NCBI RefSeq assembly: GCF_004297105.1
Contig: NZ_SCVE01000008.1
Coordinates: 124,001-188,000 of the forward strand
Length of the DNA stretch: 64,000 nucleotides
Reading direction: 5' to 3'
Source of the DNA: Herbiconiux sp.
Lineage (GTDB): Bacteria; Actinomycetota; Actinomycetes; Actinomycetales; Microbacteriaceae
Part shown: piece by piece, positions 50,640 through 58,503 of the stretch
How the letters are laid out: each line of letters begins with the position of its first letter
How positions within the stretch are numbered: the first letter of the stretch is position 1
The notes under the pieces: generated by a model
Told to the model about the DNA's origin: nothing
Databases searched by the model: none
What the model saw: only the letters and a program-made list of their open reading frames with translations
Program-made: the position numbers and the translations under genes

Positions 50640-51874
50640 CAGCGGCCACCTCCCAGGGATTCGGCCTCGATGACATGCGGCACGAACTCGGCCAGGTCGC
50701 CCGTGATCGGCCCGCTGGTCTCCCGCAGGTCGATCCCGGCGGGCGTCTCGCCCACGATCCAGCTGCCGATGACGGCCGTCTTGCCCTCGATCGGAGCGAA
50801 GACCGCCCGCTCCTGGAACACGAACCCCTCGTCGCCGTAGGCCCCTTCCGCCGAAGCGACGAGATGCCCGCTGCCGTCGAAGAGCGACACGTTCGCGCCC
50901 TCCCGGCCGAGCCGCGGCTTCGACACGTGGGGCCGGCCGCGGAGAGCGGCCGCATCCGTGAACGCCGGAAGGAGATTCGGATGCCCCGGGAACAGTTCCC
51001 AGAGCACCACCAGCAGCTGTTTGTTGCTGAGCAGCAGCTTCCAGGCCGGCTCGACCCACTGGGTGGTGCCGCGGCTCGCGGCGAGGAAGCCGCCGAACTG
51101 CTCGGAGATCATCCACTCCCACGGGTAGAGCTTGAAGATGTGACGGATCGGCTCGTCGTCGGCGTCGAGGAAGGTGCCGGCATCGACGCTCCAGCGCACG
51201 TCCTCCATGAAGATCAGTTTGGGATCGAAGCCCGCTGCCGCCGCCGTCTCGGCCATGTAGGCCACGGTGTCGAAGTCCTCGACGATGAGCTCGCCGTCGC
51301 CCGTGTCGTGCAGCGAGGCGAGGTGCAGTCGAGCGCCCGGGGCGAGGCCCCACCGGGCGGTGCGGATGTGCTCCCACTGCTCGATCAGCAGTTCGTGCAG
51401 GGCATTGAACTGGTCGGTGCCCTGCGGCTGGGTCTCTTCCAGCCACTGCCACTGGGCCGCCGCGGTCTCCACGAGCGAGGTCGGGGTGTCGGCGTTGAAC
51501 TCGAGGAGCTTGATCGAGCCGGAGCCGGCCCCGGATGCGCCCGCGCGCCCGTCGTAGGCCAGATCGAAGCGGCCGTAGACCGTGGGGTCGTCGTCATCCC
51601 AGGATGCGCGCACCAGCTCGTGGAAACGCTCCGGGATGCCGAACTCGTCGAACCGCCCGGCGCGCACGATCACCTCGACGGCGTCCATGCACCGGGCGAA
51701 GAGCTCCTTCGTCGCCGCTTCGAGCGCCTCGATCTCGGCGAGGGTGAACGAGTAGGCGGCACTCTCGTTCCAGTAGGGGCGGCCGCCCTCCGACTCGAGA
51801 TCGTAGAAGCTGAAGCCCACGGCGTCGCAGCGTTCGCGCCAGTTCTCCCTCGGAGTCATGGGCACCCGTCGCAT
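50639..51874 (-). CDS. Glutathionylspermidine synthase-like ATP-grasp protein (YgiC-like)
   Basis: 411 residues. Matches the YgiC/GSP-synthetase C-terminal family: FYDLESEGGRPYWNESAAYS, KLLEFNADTPTSLVETAAAQ, FKLYPWEWMISEQFGG and the C-terminal block SKPRLGREGANV. An ATP-grasp amide ligase is expected, but actinobacteria use mycothiol, not glutathione, so the true substrate is open. An ATG at 51874 is used; CATAAT at 51886-51881 is 6 nt upstream on the minus strand, a plausible -10 box for leaderless expression. Followed by the YgiB-like gene in an ATGA overlap. Confidence 0.85.
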   Translation of the reverse strand: MRRVPMTPRENWRERCDAVGFSFYDLESEGGRPYWNESAAYSFTLAEIEALEAATKELFARCMDAVEVIVRAGRFDEFGIPERFHELVRASWDDDDPTVYGRFDLAYDGRAGASGAGSGSIKLLEFNADTPTSLVETAAAQWQWLEETQPQGTDQFNALHELLIEQWEHIRTARWGLAPGARLHLASLHDTGDGELIVEDFDTVAYMAETAAAAGFDPKLIFMEDVRWSVDAGTFLDADDEPIRHIFKLYPWEWMISEQFGGFLAASRGTTQWVEPAWKLLLSNKQLLVVLWELFPGHPNLLPAFTDAAALRGRPHVSKPRLGREGANVSLFDGSGHLVASAEGAYGDEGFVFQERAVFAPIEGKTAVIGSWIVGETPAGIDLRETSGPITGDLAEFVPHVIEAESLGGGR

Positions 51875-51933
51875 TCGTCAATTATGTCGCGGCCGCACTC
51901 CCCTCAGGTCCGTCACGCCGCACTCCGCTCGGT

Positions 51934-52122
51934 TCACTCGTCCGTCTTCGCCGCGGGCTCGCCGCCGCCATCCTCCTCGTGGAGCTTGCGCGTCTCGCTC
52001 TTGAAGATCCGCATGGATTGACCGAGGCTCCTCGACAGGGCGGGCAGCCGCGTCGCTCCGAAGAGCAGGAGGATGACCGCCAGGATCATGAGGAGGTGCC
52101 AGCCGGTGAGGTTTCCGAGCAT
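51934..52122 (-). CDS. tatA: TatA/E-family translocase subunit
   Basis: 62 residues. Single helix LLMILAVILLLFGATRLPAL is followed by an amphipathic segment SLGQSMRIFKSE and an acidic tail, the standard TatA layout including the FGA/P hinge. TatA forms the pore-like oligomer of the twin-arginine export system. It sits between a YgiC-like gene and a large Tat substrate. TatB and TatC are not in the window, so this is a solitary copy possibly dedicated to local Tat cargo. Confidence 0.92.
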   Translation of the reverse strand: MLGNLTGWHLLMILAVILLLFGATRLPALSRSLGQSMRIFKSETRKLHEEDGGGEPAAKTDE

Positions 52123-52155
52123 GAGGGTGTCCGATCGTCGAGTGAGGCCGCGCGA

Positions 52156-55100
52156 TCACGGCGTGATGGTCAGCAGCTGGGCCGTGGCATCCCAGGTGAC
52201 GGTGAAACCGAGCGACTGGAAGTAGGTGGCCGCGATGTAGAAGCGACCGCCGACCCACTGGCAGGGCGCGTCCAGGTGGACGAGGGTCGCTCCGGCCCAC
52301 GCCGAGCTGCTGCCGACCTGCGCGATGAGGGTGGTGCCGGAGCGCACGGCCACGAACCACTGCACGTCGGGCCGCCACTCGGGGCGACCTCCGATCGCCT
52401 CCACGACGTAGGCCGCCGGCACCATCGGCGTGCCGTTGGGGGCGATCACCGGAACCGCGGTGCGCGAGTACTTGCCGCTGACGAGCAGCGACAGAGCGGG
52501 GAGCGGCACCTTCACCACGCCGATCTCGTCGATCGTGAAGTCTCCGGCCGTCGACATCATGTCGAGCCGGATCTGCCGGATCGTGCCCACCCAATTGGGG
52601 TTGCCCCACACCGCGGCGTAGCCGATGCCGAACTCGTCGTTGTAGGCATCGAAGATCACCTGCGTGCCCTTGACCTGGGTCCACGCCGGATCGGCGTCGG
52701 TGATGAAGTACAGATACTCCGGGGGCGTGTCGCTCTTCATCCGCACCCGGACCCAGGGTGCCTGATTGGCGTCGATGCCGAGATGGTCGGGCGACACGAG
52801 CCCCGGGTCGGTGCCGATCGAGGTGGCTGTCAGAACACCGCCCTGCACCTGGATGTTCGTGACCTGGTTCTTCTCGCTGTTCGTCCACCCCTCGACATCG
52901 CCGTCGGTGTCGAAGGTCCACCGCGTCCAGTAGTCGTCGGGTTTCGCCGGAGCCGGCAGCTCCTTGAGCGGCTGCGTTCGCGCGGCCGGGTAGAGCAGGC
53001 CCAACCGCGCCGCCTGCGTGGTGGTGGGAGTGGCATTCGTTCCGTGCGCGCTCGCCCCGAAGACGTCGGCGACGGCGTTCACGTAGCCGAACCCGGCGAG
53101 GGCGCTCGGCATCACGAAGTGCCCCTCGCCGAACTCGTTCCAGTTGTCGACGAGCACCATCGACCGGCCGAGGCTCGTGCTCGGCAGCGCCGGCATGAAG
53201 GTGTCGCGCACCCAGGTCGCGTTCGCCTCGAAGTCGGTCACGCTCGCCCAGGCTCCCGGCGTCAGGTTCCACGGCAGCTGGTCCTGCCCCATCGAGATGG
53301 TGGGCACCACGTCGACCACGGCGTTGCCGCGCCAGGTGAGCAGGTTCTGCCGGTAGCCCTCGGTGAGCGCGGCCACGGGACCGACGCTGTACTTGTACTG
53401 GGCGTCGACGCCGACGGTCGGCGCGTTGGCATCGACCTGCGGGGCGATGATGATCAGATCGTCGAACCCGGCCGCCTGAACCGCCGTGCGGAGATACGCG
53501 ACCTCCGCGGCCGCCGCTGCGGCGCTGCCGAAGGTGGTGATCAGCTTCGGGATGGAGTAGATGGAGAACACCGGCTTGTTGTCGATCACCAGATAGTCGG
53601 GGTCACGGAAGTAGTACTCGATCCAGTACGGCACCATCACCGTGCGGAAGTCGTTGCTGTTCGTGGCGCCGCTGCTGTTGTTCTCGTACATGATGGCGAA
53701 CTTGACGAGCGACTTGTAGCGGGAGTTGAAGAGCCCCTGGTGGATGTGGTGGCCGAGGTCGGGCACCTTGATCGGCTGCCCCACACCGTCCAGCGGGCGG
53801 AACCAGCACGCCAGCTCGAACGAGATGCCGTTCTCCACCATCCACTTGATGCCCCAGTCGGTGACCTCCGGGTCACCTTCGTCGTACCAGCCGAGCAGCG
53901 GTTTGCGGCTCGGGTAGGGGCTGAGGGCATCCCAGCCCTGGTGGTGGCCCTCGCGCCAGCCGGCGAAGGTCTGCACACCGACGAGGTAGTCACCGGTGTC
54001 CAGCGGGACGGGGGTCGGCACGTAGTCGCTCGGCAGCGGTGGGGTGAGCGAGAGCCGGATGTCGTCGAGGTAGACCTTCCCCGACGGGCCCGCCCCGACT
54101 CCGAAGGTCAGCGTGTCGATGGCCGAGACGGCCGGGATCGCGACTCCGGATGCCGCCGTCTTGCCGTTCACCCACACCGTGGCCAGATTGCTCGTCGTGT
54201 CGGTCGTCACGCGGATGTGGTACCAGAGGTTGGGCTTGCAGTCGTAGCACACGACCGGCGTTCCGCTCGCATCCGCATAGGTGATGCTGCCTGCCGAGGC
54301 GCCGATCTGGAGCCCGGCCGTCGTGCCGGCCGAGAGCACGGCCGAGACGTTCTGGGCACCCGAGGGGGCGAGAAAGCGGAACTCGAGCGTGAGGTCGTCG
54401 TTCTGGGCGGTGAAGGTGCGCCGGAAGGTCGCGGTCTCGGTGGCCGCCATCGTGTTCACCAGGAGGCTGTAGCAGTCCGCATAGCTCGATCCGTGCAGTT
54501 CGGCGACCGAGAAGACCGCGCCCGCACCCGCCGCCGTCCAGTCGGCGGGAAGACCCGACGGCACGGTCACGAACGACTCGTTGACGAGGAATCCGCGGTG
54601 GATGCGCACCGTGTCGATGTAGAAGTTGCCGACGAAGGCCTCGCTCGTCTGCATGGTGAAGAGGTCGAGCACGGTCGCGGCCTGCGCGAAGGCGACCGCG
54701 CTGGCCACCAGGGCGCCGTTCACGGAGACCGTGAACTGCGCCGCGGCGAGGTCGAGCACCACCCGCACCCCCATCGGGGTTCCGATGGCGGTGCTCGCCA
54801 GGTTCTGGGAGCCCGAGGGCGTCTGCAGGCTCAGCTGCCCCGAGTTGGCGGTGAGCACGACGGCGTTCGCCCCCGTGGTTCCGATCGTCCAGGTCACGCC
54901 GTTGAGCTGGGTGATGGGCTCGAACCGGAAGTCGACGGTGAGCACGCCCGCCGTGTGCGCGGAGAAGCGCCGCTGCATGACGATGGGCAGGCCCCCGCCG
55001 TCCGTCACCTTCGCCCAGCGTCCGTAGGCGAAGGTGAAGCTTCCGCCGGCCTGGCGCACGTCCCACCCCGAGGGCACCACGAGAATCGGGTCGGTGACGG

Positions 55101-55389
55101 CGTTCGGCATGTGGAAGTCCTCCTCCACGAGATACCGGGCCGTACCGGTCGACCCGGAGACTCCGCTCGTGGCGAGGGTGGGGAGCGGCCGCGCCGACGC
55201 CTGCCCCGGCTTGTCCATCAGCAGCAGGCCACCGGCGGCCGAGGCCGCAGCGGCGATGGCCAGGAACGATCGGCGGCTCACCCCCCGCTTCTGCTCGGGT
55301 TCCAGCAGCCACTCGTTCTCGGCTACGGGCTCGGCATGTGGATCGATTGCATCGTGCACAAGGACTCCCTTATCCTCGAGTTCATACAT
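52156..55389 (-). CDS. Tat-exported GH99/WbsX-like glycan-active protein
   Basis: 1077 residues. A 38-residue leader precedes the Tat motif SRRSFLAI. Residues about 85-460 form two beta-sandwich (LamG/concanavalin-like) modules, each ending in a segment such as FYIDTVRIHRGF or VYLDDIRLSL. The catalytic-type domain starts near residue 466: VQTFAGWREGHHQGWDALSP, LGWYDEGDPEVTDWGIKWMV and VLVDNWNEFGEGHFVMPS are marks of the GH99-like/WbsX family, with probable acid residues in EFGEG. The C-terminal 100 residues resemble the copper-amine-oxidase N-domain/SLH-like stalk (PMVPAAYVVEAIGG, FYIAATYFQSLGFTVTWDA). Likely acts on an external glycan. Start codon lies within an operator palindrome. Confidence 0.85.
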   Translation of the reverse strand: MYELEDKGVLVHDAIDPHAEPVAENEWLLEPEQKRGVSRRSFLAIAAAASAAGGLLLMDKPGQASARPLPTLATSGVSGSTGTARYLVEEDFHMPNAVTDPILVVPSGWDVRQAGGSFTFAYGRWAKVTDGGGLPIVMQRRFSAHTAGVLTVDFRFEPITQLNGVTWTIGTTGANAVVLTANSGQLSLQTPSGSQNLASTAIGTPMGVRVVLDLAAAQFTVSVNGALVASAVAFAQAATVLDLFTMQTSEAFVGNFYIDTVRIHRGFLVNESFVTVPSGLPADWTAAGAGAVFSVAELHGSSYADCYSLLVNTMAATETATFRRTFTAQNDDLTLEFRFLAPSGAQNVSAVLSAGTTAGLQIGASAGSITYADASGTPVVCYDCKPNLWYHIRVTTDTTSNLATVWVNGKTAASGVAIPAVSAIDTLTFGVGAGPSGKVYLDDIRLSLTPPLPSDYVPTPVPLDTGDYLVGVQTFAGWREGHHQGWDALSPYPSRKPLLGWYDEGDPEVTDWGIKWMVENGISFELACWFRPLDGVGQPIKVPDLGHHIHQGLFNSRYKSLVKFAIMYENNSSGATNSNDFRTVMVPYWIEYYFRDPDYLVIDNKPVFSIYSIPKLITTFGSAAAAAAEVAYLRTAVQAAGFDDLIIIAPQVDANAPTVGVDAQYKYSVGPVAALTEGYRQNLLTWRGNAVVDVVPTISMGQDQLPWNLTPGAWASVTDFEANATWVRDTFMPALPSTSLGRSMVLVDNWNEFGEGHFVMPSALAGFGYVNAVADVFGASAHGTNATPTTTQAARLGLLYPAARTQPLKELPAPAKPDDYWTRWTFDTDGDVEGWTNSEKNQVTNIQVQGGVLTATSIGTDPGLVSPDHLGIDANQAPWVRVRMKSDTPPEYLYFITDADPAWTQVKGTQVIFDAYNDEFGIGYAAVWGNPNWVGTIRQIRLDMMSTAGDFTIDEIGVVKVPLPALSLLVSGKYSRTAVPVIAPNGTPMVPAAYVVEAIGGRPEWRPDVQWFVAVRSGTTLIAQVGSSSAWAGATLVHLDAPCQWVGGRFYIAATYFQSLGFTVTWDATAQLLTITP

Positions 55390-55395
55390 CTGAAC
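55380..55395. promoter_or_regulatory. Putative IclR operator at start of GH99-like gene
   Basis: GTTCA-N6-TGAAC, 16 bp, overlapping the start codon of the minus-strand GH99-like gene. Half-site-like words ATGAACTTT (55410-55418) and CTGAACTTA (55390-55398) surround it. Its architecture equals the palindrome at 56435-56450. Confidence 0.55.
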
Positions 55396-55542
55396 TTAAA
55401 TACGCCAGAATGAACTTTCGCCTTGACGCTAGTCGAACAGATCCGTCGGAAGCAAGATGCGATCACGAAATCGGCCGCGGGAAATCGGCGGGGACGCGCA
55501 GCGGTTAAGCGCCGCGCGAAAGGTGAGACCGGGCGAACGTCG

Positions 55543-56316
55543 CTAAGGACGGATGGTCGCCTCGAGTTCGGTGACCGTGGCACGCAGCTGGCCGAGGATG
55601 TCGGCCGGCCACTGCTCGCTCGTGCGCGACGTCGGCATGGTGACGGAGAGCGCCATCTGCCGGTGCGCGTCGGAGAGGAAGGGCAGCGGCACGGCGACGC
55701 AACGGCACCCGCTGATGTACTCCTCGTCGTCGACCGCGAAGCCTTCGGCGCGAACGCGGTCGAGGAGAGCGACGAGTTCGTCGACGTCGGAGACCGTGTG
55801 CTCGGTGAGGTGGGCGAGGGGCGCAGCGGCCCGCAGACGCCGCTCGGCCTCCGCGGGCGGGAGCAGACCCAGCAGCGTCTTGCCGATTCCCGTGGCGTGG
55901 GCCGGCAGCTGCGTTCCCACCGACGACGCGAGGCGCATCGTGCGAGCAGCTTGGCTGATGGCGATGTAGACGTTGTTCACGCCATCGAGCTGCGCGAGCT
56001 GAACCGTCTCGCCCACGCCGGCGGCCAGCTTGTCCATGAACGGGCGCACGATGCCGAGCAAGTCGGTGTGGCCGCGGAAGTTCTGGCCGATCTGCCAGGC
56101 GCGGAGCCCCAGGGAGTACTGGCGGGTGCGGGGGTCGTGCGCGACCCAGCCCGACGCGGTGAGCGTCTGGAGAAGTCCGTGCGCGCTGGAACGGGGGATG
56201 GAGAGCTCGGTCAGGATCTCCCCGAAGCTCACACTGTCGTGCTCGCTCACGAACTCGATCAGTCCGAGCGCTCGCTCTGCGGACTTGACGCTGGTTGCTT
56301 TGTCGTCAGTCCCCAT
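55543..56316 (-). CDS. IclR-family transcriptional regulator
   Basis: 257 residues. N-terminal winged helix with SAERALGLIEFV, SFGEILTELSIPRSSAHGLL and LTASGWVAHDPRTRQYSLGL; the C-terminal IclR effector domain has AHATGIGKTLLGLLPPAEAE and ISGCRCVAVPLPFLSD, typical of the family. Start ATG 56316 is backed by GGGAG. It lies between the GH99-like gene and the divergent sugar importer and probably controls both. The effector is likely a sugar or sugar acid. Confidence 0.93.
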   Translation of the reverse strand: MGTDDKATSVKSAERALGLIEFVSEHDSVSFGEILTELSIPRSSAHGLLQTLTASGWVAHDPRTRQYSLGLRAWQIGQNFRGHTDLLGIVRPFMDKLAAGVGETVQLAQLDGVNNVYIAISQAARTMRLASSVGTQLPAHATGIGKTLLGLLPPAEAERRLRAAAPLAHLTEHTVSDVDELVALLDRVRAEGFAVDDEEYISGCRCVAVPLPFLSDAHRQMALSVTMPTSRTSEQWPADILGQLRATVTELEATIRP

Positions 56317-56434
56317 GATCTCCCTCTCCGTCGCGCGGCACCTCTGTGTGCCGTGCGTTTTCAAGCCGGATATCATCCCGTCTAGGGGACCAGAATACAG
56401 CTAGATGAACTTTTAGAGGGCGGTCGTCGGCATA

Positions 56435-56450
56435 GTTCACGGGTGTGAAC
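56435..56450. promoter_or_regulatory. Putative IclR operator before sugar importer
   Basis: GTTCACGGGTGTGAAC, the same GTTCA-N6-TGAAC form as at 55380. A good -35 box TTGACA (56460-56465) follows 10 bp later, with a weak -10 GAGACT (56483-56488). ATGAACCTTTT lies between them and ATGAACTTTTA at 56405, so several half-sites surround the promoter. The rest of the 293-bp gap shows no gene. Confidence 0.6.
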
Positions 56451-56609
56451 GCCGATTCCTTGACATGAACCTTTTCGTCTGGGAGACTTTCGAGCGGTCG
56501 ACCTGAGGCGGACCCCGAAGGGGGCCCCGGGTCGAGCACGTGAACGCTGACGCCGACGATCTGTCCACCTGATCGCGGCGGCCGGCGCCCGACTCATCGT
56601 GGAGGCGAC

Positions 56610-57581
56610 ATGGCTGTACAGACACCCGACCGGGTGGTGCCCGACACGGTGGCGATCCTCGCGGACACGAATCCGCCGAGGCGCCGCCCGTCCCGTCGGC
56701 GCATCAGCTGGGGCGCCTATATCGGCCTGGCCCCGCTGGCGATCATGTTGGGGGTGTTCTGCTATTACCCGGCCGCGAGCGGCATCTTCCACTCGTTCTG
56801 GAATTGGAACCCGGGCGGGGAGTCGACCTTCATCGGGTTCGACAACTACGCGACGATGATGACCGACCAGCTCTGGTGGGAATCCTTCAAGAACCTCGGC
56901 ATCATCTTCGTCTTCGGAGTCGTCTCCTGGGTGATCCCCCTGGCGGCCGCCGAACTCCTGATCTCGCTGCGGAGTGAACGCGCGCAGTTCGTGTACCGCA
57001 CCCTCTTGATCGTGCCGATGGCCTTCCCCGGGGTGGTCACCGCGCTCATCTGGTCGTTCCTCTACCAGCCGAACGACGGGGTGATCAACACCTTCCTCAG
57101 CTCTGTGGGGCTCGACGCCCTCGCCCAGAACTGGCTCGGCGACCCGCACCTCGCGCTGCTCTCGCTCCTGTTCATCGGGTTCCCCTTCATCGCGGGCCTG
57201 CCCTTCCTGATGTTCTACTCGACCCTGCAGAACATCCCGAAGGAGATCTTCGAGGCCTGCTCGCTCGACGGGGTGAACCGGATGCAGCGGCTCTTCCTCA
57301 TCGACCTGCCGCTCATGGGCCGGCAGGTGCAGCTGCTACTCGTGCTGGTGATCATCGAGACGCTGCAATACGGGTTCGTCGCCTACATCCTCACCAACGG
57401 AGGGCCCGACAACGCGACGACGGTGCCCGTGCTCCGCATGCTGAACGAAGCGTTCTCCGGCGGCAACTGGGGCTACGCGGCGGCTCTCTCGACGACGCTC
57501 TTCGTGCTCACCGTCGTCTTCAGCACGATCGTCGCCGTCGCCAAACGCCGCGACTCGACCACCAATGTGAAAGGGATGTGA
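56610..57581 (+). CDS. ABC sugar transporter permease (MalF type)
   Basis: 323 residues, six helices. The EAA loop EACSLDGVNRMQRLFLIDLP, near residue 220, contacts the ATPase. LVIVPMAFPGVVTALIWSFL is typical of MalF-type subunits of the CUT1 family. No ATPase is encoded nearby, so a shared MsiK-like ATPase is expected. It overlaps the next permease's start region; both genes follow the shared promoter. Start ATG 56610 lies after GGAGG with 7 bp spacing. Confidence 0.93.
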   Translation: MAVQTPDRVVPDTVAILADTNPPRRRPSRRRISWGAYIGLAPLAIMLGVFCYYPAASGIFHSFWNWNPGGESTFIGFDNYATMMTDQLWWESFKNLGIIFVFGVVSWVIPLAAAELLISLRSERAQFVYRTLLIVPMAFPGVVTALIWSFLYQPNDGVINTFLSSVGLDALAQNWLGDPHLALLSLLFIGFPFIAGLPFLMFYSTLQNIPKEIFEACSLDGVNRMQRLFLIDLPLMGRQVQLLLVLVIIETLQYGFVAYILTNGGPDNATTVPVLRMLNEAFSGGNWGYAAALSTTLFVLTVVFSTIVAVAKRRDSTTNVKGM

Positions 57582-57586
57582 CCCTC

Positions 57587-58453
57587 ATGTCTGCAGCGAC
57601 CATCGAGGCGCCGACCCGGGCACCTCGCGTCAGGAAGCACCGCCGCTCCGGCGCCGCCATCCACATCGCTCTCATCGCGATCGTGGCCGTGGGGCTACTC
57701 CCCTACCTCTTCGTGCTCACCACCTCGGTGAAGACCAACGAGCAGTTCGCCACGAGCTACTGGGCACCCTCCTTCCCCCTGCACTTCGAGAACTACACCA
57801 CGGCGTGGAACCAGATCGCGCCCTTCATGGCGGTCTCCATCGTCGTGGCCGTGATCTCGATCGTCGGGATCGTCGCGCTCAGCCTCCTCTCGGGATTCGT
57901 CTTCGCGCGGTTCCAATTCCCCGGCCGGCGTTTCTTCTTCACGATGGTGATCGCCCTGCTCATGGTGCCCGGCATCGCGAGCCTCATCCCGCTGTTCGTC
58001 ATGATGCGCGACCTCGACCTCCTGAACACTCTCTGGGTGCTGATCATCCCGAGGGTCGCCGGAGGCGCGATTCTCGGCACCATTCTGATGAAGACGTTCA
58101 TCGAGGGCATCCCGCAGGAGCTCTTCGACGCGGCCCGGGTCGACGGCGCCGGCACGGGTCGTCTGTTCCGGTCGATCATGCTCCCGCTCTCCCTGCCCGT
58201 GGTGGGCACCGTGTCACTGCTCACCGTGATCGGCGTCTGGAACGACTTCTTCTGGCCGCTGCTCACGGTGACCGACAACGCGCTGAAGCCGGTGAGCGTC
58301 GGCCTGCTCTTCTTCCGCGGGCAGGCGGGAACCGACTACGGAGCGATGTTCGCGGGCTACATGATCGCGAGCCTGCCTCTGCTGCTGCTGTTCCTCTTTC
58401 TCTCCAAGTACTTCCTCGCCGGGATCCAGGGCGGGCTCCCGGGCTCGCACTGA
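57587..58453 (+). CDS. ABC sugar transporter permease (MalG type)
   Basis: 288 residues, six helices, MalG-type CUT1 subunit. The EAA-like loop is DAARVDGAGTGRLFRSIMLP near residue 180. LLPYLFVLTTSVKTNEQF at the beginning and YMIASLPLLLLFLFLSKYF at the end are characteristic. ATG 57587 is chosen because AAAGGGA lies 11 bp upstream; a GTG overlapping the previous stop (57578) is an alternative. It forms a heterodimer with the MalF-type protein. Confidence 0.92.
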   Translation: MSAATIEAPTRAPRVRKHRRSGAAIHIALIAIVAVGLLPYLFVLTTSVKTNEQFATSYWAPSFPLHFENYTTAWNQIAPFMAVSIVVAVISIVGIVALSLLSGFVFARFQFPGRRFFFTMVIALLMVPGIASLIPLFVMMRDLDLLNTLWVLIIPRVAGGAILGTILMKTFIEGIPQELFDAARVDGAGTGRLFRSIMLPLSLPVVGTVSLLTVIGVWNDFFWPLLTVTDNALKPVSVGLLFFRGQAGTDYGAMFAGYMIASLPLLLLFLFLSKYFLAGIQGGLPGSH

Positions 58454-58503
58454 TCGCACCTCCCGCACCATCGTCACCAATCACACAGAAGGGCAATACA
58501 AGG

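Noticed and set aside
50640..51452. Extension of the YgiB-like gene into the YgiC-like gene
   Set aside because: The 271-codon extension is a shadow of the YgiC frame; the ATGA overlap and signal peptide support the shorter start.
51979..55413. Long plus-strand open frame opposite the GH99-like gene
   Set aside because: Arg/His/Gly-rich shadow of a clear gene, with no ribosome site or recognisable domain.
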